Made by a program: the position numbers and the translations under genes. Shown piece after piece: positions 17,715 through 28,360 of a stretch of DNA of 64,000 nt. The notes under the pieces were generated by a model. It was not told where the DNA came from. It did no database searches and was given only the letters and a program-made list of their open reading frames with translations. The stretch comes from Acidothermus sp. (GTDB lineage Bacteria; Actinomycetota; Actinomycetes; Acidothermales; Acidothermaceae). The DNA is taken from assembly GCA_023512015.1 (NCBI GenBank), contig JAIMAI010000005.1:1-64000 (forward strand), given 5' to 3'. Numbering within the stretch: position 1 is the stretch's first letter; each line of letters opens with the position of its first letter.

Positions 17715-18566
17715 TCATTGCCACCGCTGCCCGGTCAGCCGCTCGTAGGCTTCGACGTATTTCTCTCGGGTGCGGGCGATCACGTCTGGGGGCAGTGGCG
17801 GTGGCGCCTGGCCCGACTTCGGATTCCACCCGGAGGCCAGCAGCCAGTCACGGACGAACTGTTTGTCGAAGGAGGGCTGCGGGGCGCCCGGTGCCCACTC
17901 GGCCGCCGGCCAGAAGCGTGACGAATCCGGGGTAAGTACCTCGTCGGCCAACACCAGTTCGCCGTTCGCCCGCCGTCCGAATTCGAATTTGGTGTCGGCC
18001 ACGATGATGCCGGCACGTTCGGCGATGCCGCGGGCACGTTCGTAGAGGGTGATGCTTACTTCGGCGAGTCGAGAGGCGGTGTCGGCACCGAGTGTTTCCG
18101 CCAGCGCCGACAGGTTCACGTTCTCGTCGTGACTGCCGCGGGGAGCTTTCGTCGCGGGGGTGAAAATCGGTTGCGGCAGGCGGTCACCGTCGCGTAGTCC
18201 GGCCGGGAGCGCGATCCCGCAGACCGAGCCGGTCGCGCGATAATCGGCGAGGCCGGAGCCGGTGAGATAGCCGCGGACGACGCATTCGAACGGGATCATC
18301 TCCAGTCGTTCACATATCATCGCGCGCCCGGCGAATGGCGCGGGAACGTCGGTGGAGATGACGTGATGGGGCACGATGTCGCGTAGTTGCTCGAACCACC
18401 AGAGCGAAAGCGCGGTGAGGATTCGACCCTTGTCGGGAATCTCGCTTGCCAGGACGTAATCGAACGCCGAGATGCGGTCGGTTGCGACGAAGAGCAGGCG
18501 ACCGTCCGGCAGCTCGTACAGGTCACGAACTTTCCCGGAGTATACGTGCCGGTAGGTCGTCTCCAT
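17715..18566 (-). CDS. purC: SAICAR synthetase
   Basis: A 283-residue phosphoribosylaminoimidazole-succinocarboxamide synthase, which joins CAIR and aspartate in purine synthesis. Visible blocks are HVYSGKVRDLYELPDGRLLFVATDRISAFD, IPFECVVRGYLTGSG and ADTKFEFG. The ATG at 18566 has AGAGGAG ten bases upstream. An in-frame GTG at 18593 overlaps the purB stop in GTGA and is an alternative that adds nine residues. It is last in the purA-purD-purB-purC series. Confidence 0.95.
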   Translation of the reverse strand: METTYRHVYSGKVRDLYELPDGRLLFVATDRISAFDYVLASEIPDKGRILTALSLWWFEQLRDIVPHHVISTDVPAPFAGRAMICERLEMIPFECVVRGYLTGSGLADYRATGSVCGIALPAGLRDGDRLPQPIFTPATKAPRGSHDENVNLSALAETLGADTASRLAEVSITLYERARGIAERAGIIVADTKFEFGRRANGELVLADEVLTPDSSRFWPAAEWAPGAPQPSFDKQFVRDWLLASGWNPKSGQAPPPLPPDVIARTREKYVEAYERLTGQRWQ

Positions 18567-18589
18567 CCGTATGCCGCTCCTCTTCGCCG

Positions 18590-20013
18590 TCACAGGATCG
18601 GGCGGGGCGTGTAACGGGCCGCTTCCGGGTGCCTATCCGCGATCGTGGAGGCGCGTTCACAGAAGGCTCGAATCTGGTGGGCGGCCGCTCCGGTGAATTC
18701 CAGGGGTGAGCCGACCACAGCGTCGAGTTCGGCCGCCGACAACGGAAATCTTTCGTCGCGCCCCAAGCGCTCCAGCAGGTCGTTCTCCGCGGCCTTGCCT
18801 TCTCGCAAATCTCGTGCCACTGCCAGGGCGTGTTCTCGGATCAAGGCGTGGGCTCGTTCGCGTCCCATTCCCCGGCGCACCGCCGCCAAAAGTATCTTCG
18901 TCGTGGCCAAGAAGGGGAGGAAGCGTTCCACTTCCTTGGTGATGACTGCAGGAAAGGGCTGCAGTTCGTCGAGAACGGTGAGAAACGTCTCGTACAGCCC
19001 GTCGGCGGCGAAGAAAATGCCCGGCAGCGCGACGCGACGGACGGCGGAGCAGGATACATCACCCTCGTTCCACTGGTGGCCCGCCAATTCCGACAGCATC
19101 GTCGCAAAGCCGCGGACCACGACGAGCAGTCCGTTCACCCGCTCGCAGGAGCGCGGGTTCATCTTGTGCGGCATCGCGCTCGAACCGACCTGTCCCTCGG
19201 AAAATCCTTCGGAAACCAGCTCGTGTCCCGCGGCGAGTCGAATTGTCGTGGCCAGGCTCGACGGCCCGGCGCAGGCTTGGACGAGGGCGAATCCGACGTC
19301 CGCATCGAGAGAGCGGGGATACACCTGCCCCACGTTGGTCAACACATGTTGGAAACCGAGATGTGCGGCGATGCGTCCCTCGAATTCGGCCAGCCGATGC
19401 ACGTCCCCACCGAGGAGGTCGAGCATGTCCTGGGCGGTACCGACCGGCCCCTTCATCCCGCGAAGCGGATAGCGGTCGAGGAGATTGGTGAGCCGCTCGT
19501 ATGCGACGAGCACCTCCTCGCCGGTGGTCGCGAACCGTTTCCCGAGGGTGGTGGGCTGGGCGGGGACGTTGTGGGTGCGGGCCACCATCACCAGCTCGGA
19601 ATACTCGGCTGCCAGACGGGCGAGCCGAGCGAGCGCTGCCACCATCCGATCCCGCAGGATTTCCAGGGAACGCCGGATCAGCATCTGCTCGACGTTCTCG
19701 GTCAAATCACGCGACGTCATCCCCTTGTGGATGTGTTCGTAACCCGCGAGCGCACAGAATTCGTCGATACGGGCCTTCACGTCGTGGCGGCTGACGCGTT
19801 CCCGCGCCGCTATCGATTCGAGGTCGACTTGCTCGACGACCCGTTCGTAGGCTTCGATGGCCTCGGGCGGAACATCGATTCCCAAATCAGACTGGGCTCG
19901 CAGCACGGCTATCCAGAAACGCCGTTCGAGGATCACCCGGGTGCGTGGAGACCACAATTCCACCAGGTCGGGTGAAGCGTAACGGCTGGCCAGCACGTCG
20001 GGGATGACTTCGT

Positions 20014-20017
<4 letters not shown>
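18590..20017 (-). CDS. purB: Adenylosuccinate lyase
   Basis: A 475-residue fumarase-superfamily lyase, with the signature GSSAMPHKMNP, the His/Thr segment MTSRDLTENVEQ and the substrate loop RTHNVPAQPTT. It acts twice in purine synthesis, cleaving SAICAR and adenylosuccinate with release of fumarate. Its start overlaps the purD stop in ATGA and its stop is adjacent to purC, placing it in the same transcript. Confidence 0.96.
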
Positions 20018-22622
<2,605 letters not shown>

Positions 22623-23651
22623 TCAGTTGCGGCTGAGGCTCGTACCGGCCGAGCGCAGATCCTCGCAGGCGATCACGACCCGTGCGGCCATGTTGGCTTC
22701 CGCAGGCCGACTCCACGAGCGCGGGTCGTAAGCCTTCTTGCTGCCCACCTCGCCGTCCACCTTCAACACCCCGTCGTAGTTCTTGAACATGTGGTCGGCG
22801 ACTTTACGGGTGTAGGCGTACTGGGTGTCGGTGTCGACGTTCATCTTCACGACGCCGTAGTCAAGGGTTTCGCGGATTTCTTCGAGAAGGGAGCCGGAGC
22901 CGCCGTGGAAGACGAGGTCGAAGGGCCGCTCGCGGTTGTACTTCTTGCCCACTTCGGTCTGGATGTCCTTCAGGATCGAGGGACGGAGTTTGACGTTGCC
23001 GGGCTTGTAGACTCCGTGTACGTTCCCGAAGGTGGCCGCCAGCAGGTAGCGGCCGTTCTCGCCGAGTCCGAGGACTTCCGCGGTCCGCAGCGCGTCGCCG
23101 GGGGTGGTGTACAGTTTTTCGTTGATGGCGTTGGAAATCCCGTCCTCCTCGCCACCGACCACGCCGATCTCCAGCTCCATGATCGTGCGAGCTTTCGCGC
23201 ATTCGTCGAGCAATTCACGGGCGATTTTGAGGTTCTCCTCCAGGTCGATTCCCGAGCCGTCCCACATGTGCGATTGGAACAGCGGTTCCTGACCGCGGGC
23301 TACCCGCTCCTGGGAAAGTTTGACGAGCGGTCGCATGTAGCCGTCGAGTTTCTCCGGCGGGCAATGGTCGGTGTGCAACGCGATGTGGACGGGGTATTTC
23401 GCCGCCACCACGTGCGCGAATTCCGCGAGAGCGACCGCGCCGGTGACCATGTCCTTGACCTTTTGTCCTGAAGCGAACTCGGCACCCCCCCAGGAAATCT
23501 GGATGATGCCGTCGCTCTCGGCGTCCGCGAAACCCTGGAGCGCGGCGTTCAAGGTGGACGACGACGTCACATTGATCGCCGGGTAGGCGAACCGGCCGGC
23601 CTTGGCACGGTTGATCATCTCGGCGTAGATCTCGGGCGTGGCGATCGGCAT
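22623..23651 (-). CDS. fba: Class II fructose-bisphosphate aldolase
   Basis: A 342-residue zinc-dependent aldolase of glycolysis and gluconeogenesis. Zinc ligands and active-site blocks are visible: HTDHCPPE, MWDGSGIDLEEN, GVVGGEEDG and HGGSGSLLEEI, followed by MNVDTDTQYAYT. ATG has AGGAG six bases upstream. Upstream on the same strand are a UUCG-capped hairpin and a GATACT -10 candidate, implying an mRNA leader of about 90 bases. Confidence 0.96.
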   Translation of the reverse strand: MPIATPEIYAEMINRAKAGRFAYPAINVTSSSTLNAALQGFADAESDGIIQISWGGAEFASGQKVKDMVTGAVALAEFAHVVAAKYPVHIALHTDHCPPEKLDGYMRPLVKLSQERVARGQEPLFQSHMWDGSGIDLEENLKIARELLDECAKARTIMELEIGVVGGEEDGISNAINEKLYTTPGDALRTAEVLGLGENGRYLLAATFGNVHGVYKPGNVKLRPSILKDIQTEVGKKYNRERPFDLVFHGGSGSLLEEIRETLDYGVVKMNVDTDTQYAYTRKVADHMFKNYDGVLKVDGEVGSKKAYDPRSWSRPAEANMAARVVIACEDLRSAGTSLSRN

Positions 23652-23709
23652 CTCGGACTCCTGGCTCCTCGCAGGGACACGGCGTGTGCGGGTCGAGTGG
23701 GTGCGGCGC

Positions 23710-23727
23710 GCATCGCCGAAGCGATGC
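23710..23727 (-). promoter_or_regulatory. UUCG-capped hairpin in the fba leader
   Basis: Read on the minus strand this is GCATCGC-TTCG-GCGATGC, a perfect seven-base-pair stem with a C(UUCG)G tetraloop, an exceptionally stable RNA cap. It lies 58 bases before the fba start. There is no U-tract, so mRNA stabilisation is more likely than termination. Confidence 0.5.
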
Positions 23728-23775
23728 CTACCGGCGCACCGGGTCGAGTATCCCGCACCACCGTCGCGTCGGCGA

Positions 23776-23884
23776 AATCGGGATCGCCGTACCGAGAGGC
23801 ACCAGGGAGGAATCGGGATCGCCGTACCGACCGGCGCAGTCGAGGAAGCGCGCGACCGAGGAGAGGGGAAGCGCGCGACCGAGG
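23776..23884. repeat. Two pairs of short direct repeats
   Basis: Two exact 20-base copies (23776-23795, 23811-23830; period 35) and two exact 18-base copies (23844-23861, 23867-23884; period 23) lie back to back. They do not encode a protein I can support. Clustered operator sites or a small slipped-strand array are both possible. Confidence 0.75.
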
Positions 23885-23956
23885 GGAACCTCGGAGAATC
23901 GTCGGCCGGCTCCGCCCCGCGACGGCGGGGTCCGGCGCAACAGGGGCGGAGTCGAG

Positions 23957-23962
23957 TAGCGT
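23957..23962 (+). promoter_or_regulatory. -10 hexamer TAGCGT of dedA
   Basis: TAGCGT ends six bases before GTG 23969, predicting a leaderless dedA transcript. Confidence 0.45.
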
Positions 23963-23968
23963 CGAGGG

Positions 23969-24712
23969 GTGCCCGAGCCCACCGCCGTCCCGTCTGCTCT
24001 CTCCGCGGCAGGTGCCGTCATCTCCACGCACGTGGCAGCGCTCAACCCGCTCAGCCCCCGCGATCTGTTGGTCACCTTCGGCCTTGTCGGTGTCTTCGTG
24101 ATCCTGTTCGCGGAGACCGGCCTACTCATCGGCTTCTTCTTGCCGGGCGATACCCTGCTCGCCCTCGCCGGCGCGTTCGCCTCGCCGCAGGTGCACGAGG
24201 CCGTGCATCTCCCGCTCCCCGCCCTGCTCGTCGGCTGCCCCATCGCGGTGATCGTCGGTGCGCAGGTCGGCTACGTCATCGGCGCGCGCGGGGGACGTCG
24301 GCTGGCGCGGCCCGGCTCCGCTTTCGCTCACGGGATCAAGCGGATCGAGCCGTTCTTCGAGCGGTTCGGTGAAGGGTGGGCGGTCCTGCTCTGCCGGTTC
24401 ATCCCGGTGCTGCGGACGTTCATCAACCCGGCGGTCGGGATCCTGGAGATGCCGGTGCGCCGATTCGCGATCTGGAACGTGGTCGGCGGTCTGGTCTGGA
24501 CGGAAAGCATTCTGCTGGCCGGCTATTACGTCGGAGAGAAATTGCACATCGAGCGGTACGTCTTCCCGGTGGTGGGTTTCGCGGTCGTCGCCTCCGTGGT
24601 TTCCCTTGCCGTCGAGTTGCGGCGTATGCGTCGCCTCAACGCGGCCCGCGCGGCCGGACAGGCCGATACGTCGACGACCGGCGCTACGCCGACGAAAACC
24701 GAGCGGGTGTGA
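23969..24712 (+). CDS. DedA-family membrane protein
   Basis: A 247-residue polytopic membrane protein of the DedA/Tvp38 family. Members act as undecaprenyl-phosphate or phospholipid flippases and need a proton gradient. Diagnostic segments are FAETGLLIGFFLPGDTLLALAG, the basic FERFGEGWAVLLCRFIPVLRTFINPAVG block and a late helix pair. It ends three bases before the convergent pyrE stop. Confidence 0.88.
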   Translation: MPEPTAVPSALSAAGAVISTHVAALNPLSPRDLLVTFGLVGVFVILFAETGLLIGFFLPGDTLLALAGAFASPQVHEAVHLPLPALLVGCPIAVIVGAQVGYVIGARGGRRLARPGSAFAHGIKRIEPFFERFGEGWAVLLCRFIPVLRTFINPAVGILEMPVRRFAIWNVVGGLVWTESILLAGYYVGEKLHIERYVFPVVGFAVVASVVSLAVELRRMRRLNAARAAGQADTSTTGATPTKTERV

Positions 24713-24715
24713 TCG

Positions 24716-25315
24716 TCACTCGATCCCGAGATCGGTGAGGTCGAACGCCGCACGGTAGGGCAGGCCCGTCTCGACGATCGCCGTCCGCGCCCCACGATCC
24801 ACGATGACGGCAACCCCAACCACCTCGGCTCCCGCTTCGCGCAGGGCCTCGACGGCGGTGAGCACCGAGCCTCCCGTCGTGGAGGTGTCCTCGACGGCCA
24901 GCACCCGCCGTCCGGCGACGTCTGGGCCCTCGATCCGCCGCTGCAGGCCGTGGGTTTTCGCTTCTTTGCGGACGACGAAACCGTCGAGGCTGCGGCCCCG
25001 GGCGGCGGCGGCGTGGAGCATGGCGGTGGCGACCGGATCGGCGCCGAGGGTGAGCCCGCCCACGGCGTCGAACTCCCAGTCGGCGGTGAGGTCGAGCAGC
25101 ACGGATCCGACCAAGGGAGCCGCGACGCCGTCCAAGGTGACGCGCCGCAAGTCGATGTAGAAATCCGCCCGGCGTCCGGAGCTCAAGACCACGGGCCCGC
25201 GTACGACCGCCTTCATGAGAATTTCCTCGCGAAGCCGGGACCACTCCGGGGTGCGGCGGAAGGCGACGGTTGGATCCCCGGTACTCGAAGCGTCGGCGGC
25301 GCTGGTCTGCATCAC
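24716..25315 (-). CDS. pyrE: Orotate phosphoribosyltransferase
   Basis: A 199-residue type I phosphoribosyltransferase that makes OMP from orotate and PRPP. The PRPP loop is VLAVEDTSTTGGS; the KEAKTHG segment carries catalytic residues and SSGRRADFYIDLRR the orotate site. GTG at 25315 is chosen because TACGCT on the minus strand (25322-25327) ends six bases before it; ATG at 25312 is the alternative. The start context predicts a leaderless mRNA. Confidence 0.95.
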   Translation of the reverse strand: MMQTSAADASSTGDPTVAFRRTPEWSRLREEILMKAVVRGPVVLSSGRRADFYIDLRRVTLDGVAAPLVGSVLLDLTADWEFDAVGGLTLGADPVATAMLHAAAARGRSLDGFVVRKEAKTHGLQRRIEGPDVAGRRVLAVEDTSTTGGSVLTAVEALREAGAEVVGVAVIVDRGARTAIVETGLPYRAAFDLTDLGIE

Positions 25316-25321
25316 GGGCCG

Positions 25322-25327
25322 AGCGTA
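25322..25327 (-). promoter_or_regulatory. -10 hexamer TACGCT of pyrE
   Basis: On the minus strand TACGCT ends six bases before the pyrE GTG. No clear -35 is seen. Confidence 0.5.
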
Positions 25328-25391
25328 ACCGGGGAGCGGCGGCTCGGCGTTCCCGGCCGCCGCGAATCGGTCCGGAAGGCGCCCGGTTCGC

Positions 25392-26141
25392 TCAGTCGCG
25401 GAAGAGCCGGCCGTACACCGAGACGGGCAGGAATCTCCCGATCGCCGCGACCAATCGGTACTGCCACCCGGGGATACTCACCGTCCTGCCGCGCGCGAGG
25501 TCTGCCAGACAGGCTTCCACGACCTGGCTCGGTTCCAGCCAGAAGAGCCGCGGTGCCCGACGGACGTCGATGTTCGCCCGCTGGTGGAATTCGGTCCGTA
25601 CCAGGCCGGGGCAGAGCGCGATCGCGCGCACCCCGGTGCCGGTCAGCTCCAGGGAAAGCGCTTGGCTGAAACGGAGCGCCCACGCCTTGATGGCGCCGTA
25701 GCTGTTGTAGGGGAGGATTCCGGCGATGCTCGACACGGTGATGATCGCCCCGGTGTTCCGTTCGAGCATTCCCGGCAGCGCTGCTTTCGTGAGCCGAAGC
25801 GGCGCCCTGATCATGACGTCGACGGCGCGTATTTCGTCGTCCAACGCCGAGTGACGGAAATCCGCGCCGATACCGAAACCTGCGTTGTTGACGAGCACAT
25901 CGATCGGGCGTGCGGGGTCGGTGAGCCGGTCGGCAACACGCTCGACGTCCGCGACGCAGGCGAGATCGGCTTGGAGGACCTCGACGTCGACGTTGGTCCG
26001 GGCGCGCAGATCGGCAGCGAGAGTCTCGAGCCGGGCGGCGTCTCGGGCGACCAGCACGAGGTCGTGGCGCAGACCCGCGTAGCGGACGGCGAAGGCGCGG
26101 CCGATCCCCGAGCTCGCACCAGTGATCAGGACCCGGCTCAT
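25392..26141 (-). CDS. Short-chain dehydrogenase/reductase
   Basis: A 249-residue classical SDR of the DltE/YqjQ-like group. NAD(P) motif TGASSGIG, structural NNAG, catalytic Ser in VSSIAG and YGAIK. ATG 26141 has AGGAGG seven bases upstream; the longer in-frame start at 26192 would overlap the divergent aminotransferase gene. Substrate unknown. It may be co-transcribed with pyrE, 76 bases downstream, but pyrE has its own -10. Confidence 0.88.
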   Translation of the reverse strand: MSRVLITGASSGIGRAFAVRYAGLRHDLVLVARDAARLETLAADLRARTNVDVEVLQADLACVADVERVADRLTDPARPIDVLVNNAGFGIGADFRHSALDDEIRAVDVMIRAPLRLTKAALPGMLERNTGAIITVSSIAGILPYNSYGAIKAWALRFSQALSLELTGTGVRAIALCPGLVRTEFHQRANIDVRRAPRLFWLEPSQVVEACLADLARGRTVSIPGWQYRLVAAIGRFLPVSVYGRLFRD

Positions 26142-26173
26142 CGATCCTCCTGAGGCTGCCTGGGTCGCGTGTC

Positions 26174-26179
26174 TACGCT
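26174..26179 (+). promoter_or_regulatory. -10 hexamer TACGCT of the aminotransferase
   Basis: TACGCT ends six bases before ATG 26186, predicting a leaderless transcript. Confidence 0.5.
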
Positions 26180-26185
26180 GGCACC

Positions 26186-27346
26186 ATGCCACGCGACCCG
26201 CTCGTCCCGCACTTGCGGGAACTCGGTACGACGATATTCGCCGAGATGTCCGCCCTCGCGGCAGAGACGGGGTCGATCAATCTGGGTCAGGGATTCCCGG
26301 ACACCGATGGGCCTGAGGAGATCAAGCAGATCGTCGCGGACGCCGTGTGGCACGGCCCCAACCAATACCCTCCGGGAATCGGCTTCGCCGAGTTGCGGGA
26401 GGCGATAGCGACTCACCAGAAACGCTTCTACGGGTTGGATGTCGACCCTGATTCGCAGGTGCTCGTCACTGCGGGTGCCACCGAGGCCGTGACCGCTGCC
26501 TTGCTGGCTTTGGTGGACGCCGGAGACGAAGTGATCGCGCTCGAACCGTATTACGACTCCTACGCGGCGGCGATTGCGATGGCCCGCGGGCGACGGGTGC
26601 CGGTCACCTTGCATGCCCCGGATTTCCGGCTGGACGTGGACGCCCTGCGGGCCGCCGTCACGCCGCGCACTCGGCTCATCCTGCTGAATTCCCCGCATAA
26701 CCCGACGGGGGCGGTGCTGAGCGAAGCGGAGCTGCAGGCGGTTGCCGAGGTCGCGATCGACCATGACCTGCTCGTGGTGACCGACGAGGTATACGAGCAC
26801 TTGGTGTACGAGGGGCGCCACATTCCGATCGCGACCCTTCCGGGAATGTGGGAAAGGACGGTGTCGATTTCCTCGGCGGGGAAGACGTTCGCTTTCACCG
26901 GTTGGAAGGTTGGCTGGGTCACCGGTCCGGCCGAGCTGGTCGCTGCGGTGCGCACGGTCAAGCAGTTCCTCACGTACACCAACGCCGCTCCGATGCAGCC
27001 GGGTATCGCCCGCGGGCTCGGGATGCCCGACGAGTACTACCGAACGCTGGCGGCCGACTTGGCGCGCAGACGTGACCTGCTCTCGGACGGGCTCCGCTCC
27101 GCGGGCTTCACGGTGTTTCCCTCGGCGGGAACGTATTTCGTCTCCGCCGATATCCGACCGCTCGGGTATGCAGACGGCCTGGCGTTCTGTCGCGAATTGC
27201 CGCACCGAGTCGGAGTCGTCGCCATCCCGCACGTCGTCTTCTACGACAACGTCGACGTGGGCCGACCTTTGGTGCGTTTCGCATTTTGCAAACGTGACGA
27301 GGTGTTGAGCGAAGCCGTCGAGCGGCTGCAGGGACTCGCCGGCTAG
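26186..27346 (+). CDS. dapC: PLP aminotransferase, DapC-like
   Basis: A 386-residue fold-type I aminotransferase. Motifs: INLGQGFPDTDGPEEI near the N-terminus, LLNSPHNPTGAVLS, VTDEVYEHLVYEG, and the PLP lysine in SISSAGKTFAFTGWKVGW. From memory it resembles mycobacterial Rv0858c, assigned as N-succinyl-diaminopimelate aminotransferase for lysine and wall synthesis. Kynurenine or methionine aminotransferase activity is an alternative for this subfamily. It is followed after nine bases by a PfkB kinase, possibly co-transcribed. Confidence 0.88.
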   Translation: MPRDPLVPHLRELGTTIFAEMSALAAETGSINLGQGFPDTDGPEEIKQIVADAVWHGPNQYPPGIGFAELREAIATHQKRFYGLDVDPDSQVLVTAGATEAVTAALLALVDAGDEVIALEPYYDSYAAAIAMARGRRVPVTLHAPDFRLDVDALRAAVTPRTRLILLNSPHNPTGAVLSEAELQAVAEVAIDHDLLVVTDEVYEHLVYEGRHIPIATLPGMWERTVSISSAGKTFAFTGWKVGWVTGPAELVAAVRTVKQFLTYTNAAPMQPGIARGLGMPDEYYRTLAADLARRRDLLSDGLRSAGFTVFPSAGTYFVSADIRPLGYADGLAFCRELPHRVGVVAIPHVVFYDNVDVGRPLVRFAFCKRDEVLSEAVERLQGLAG

Positions 27347-27355
27347 GAGCGCGCG

Positions 27356-28360
27356 TTGATTGTCGTTTGTGGAGAGACCCTCATCGATCTGGCACCCGTT
27401 GGGGGGAATACTGAGGGAGCGCGGACCGTACCCGTCGGCGACGCCGACTCTGTCGCTTCCGGCGGGGAATTGTGGCGGGCGCTTCCCGGGGGAAGCCCGG
27501 CCAACGTGGCCGTGGCCCTCGCTCGACTGAAGACACAGACCGCCATGCTCGCTCGAATCTCGACGGATCCGTTCGGCCGCATTTTGCGGGATCGATTGGT
27601 CCGCGAAGGGGTGGACCTGAGGTATGTCGTCCAAGCCGACGAACCATCGACGCTTGCCGTCGTCTCCTTCGACGACGTCGGCAATGCGAGTTACTCCTTC
27701 TACCTGGAGGGCACCGCGGATTGGCAGTGGCGGACGACGGAATTGCCGGAGGCCTTCGGGCCCGAGGTGTCGGCGATTCATGCGGGGTCGATGGCGTTGA
27801 TGCGGCCACCCGGTGGTCCTGTGCTCGAAGCGATGCTGAGTCGCGAGTCGAAATATCGAGTGATTTCGTTGGACCCGAACGTTCGCCCGGTGCTCTGCCC
27901 CGACCCCCTGGGTTATCGGCAGGCCGTCGAGCGCTGGCTGCGTTTCGCCCACCTCGTCAGGGCGAGTGTGGACGACGTGCGGTGGCTGTATCCCGAGGCC
28001 GAACCGCGGGAGGTGGTGGAGCGCTGGCTCGAACTCGGGCCGCTGGTCGTCGTCCTCACTCTGGGCGCCGACGGCGCGTGCGGCGCCACCCGCAGCGGCG
28101 TCCGGTGTGAGGTCGGCGGTCTGCCGGTCCGGGTGGTGGACACCATCGGAGCAGGCGACACTTTCAGCGGGGCGCTCCTTCACCGGCTGGAAAAGGAAAA
28201 CGCCTTGAGTGCGTCGCGCCTCGCCGGCCTCGGCGCAGATGAGTTGGAAGCCGCCATGCGTTTCGCCGTCGCGGCAGCGGCGGTCAACTGTCAACGTGCA
28301 GGCGCGGATCCGCCGCGCGAGGACGAAGTCGCCGCGCTGCTCGGCGTGCCGGGTTCTTAG
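27356..28360 (+). CDS. PfkB-family carbohydrate kinase (fructokinase-like)
   Basis: A 334-residue ribokinase-superfamily kinase. The first signature is [14 protein letters not shown] and the second [14 protein letters not shown], with the catalytic Asp in the latter. TTG at 27356 is accepted because it gives the family N-terminus [13 protein letters not shown] and has AGGAG at 27345-27349. The sugar is not certain; fructose is most common for this length. Its stop overlaps the convergent clpB stop by four bases (TTAG). Confidence 0.87.
   Translation: MIVVCGETLIDLAPVGGNTEGARTVPVGDADSVASGGELWRALPGGSPANVAVALARLKTQTAMLARISTDPFGRILRDRLVREGVDLRYVVQADEPSTLAVVSFDDVGNASYSFYLEGTADWQWRTTELPEAFGPEVSAIHAGSMALMRPPGGPVLEAMLSRESKYRVISLDPNVRPVLCPDPLGYRQAVERWLRFAHLVRASVDDVRWLYPEAEPREVVERWLELGPLVVVLTLGADGACGATRSGVRCEVGGLPVRVVDTIGAGDTFSGALLHRLEKENALSASRLAGLGADELEAAMRFAVAAAAVNCQRAGADPPREDEVAALLGVPGS

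Larger units (their letters stand above)
23652..23968. other. Divergent intergenic region with direct repeats (fba/dedA)
   Basis: No gene is seen in these 317 bases. It holds a UUCG hairpin in the fba leader (23710-23727), the fba -10 candidate GATACT on the minus strand (23748-23753), two 20-base copies of AATCGGGATCGCCGTACCGA (23776-23795 and 23811-23830), two 18-base copies of GGAAGCGCGCGACCGAGG (23844-23861 and 23867-23884), and the dedA -10 TAGCGT (23957-23962). Confidence 0.7.

Noticed and set aside
23776..23884. CRISPR array
   Set aside because: Only two copies of each of two different units, with unequal spacers and no cas genes.
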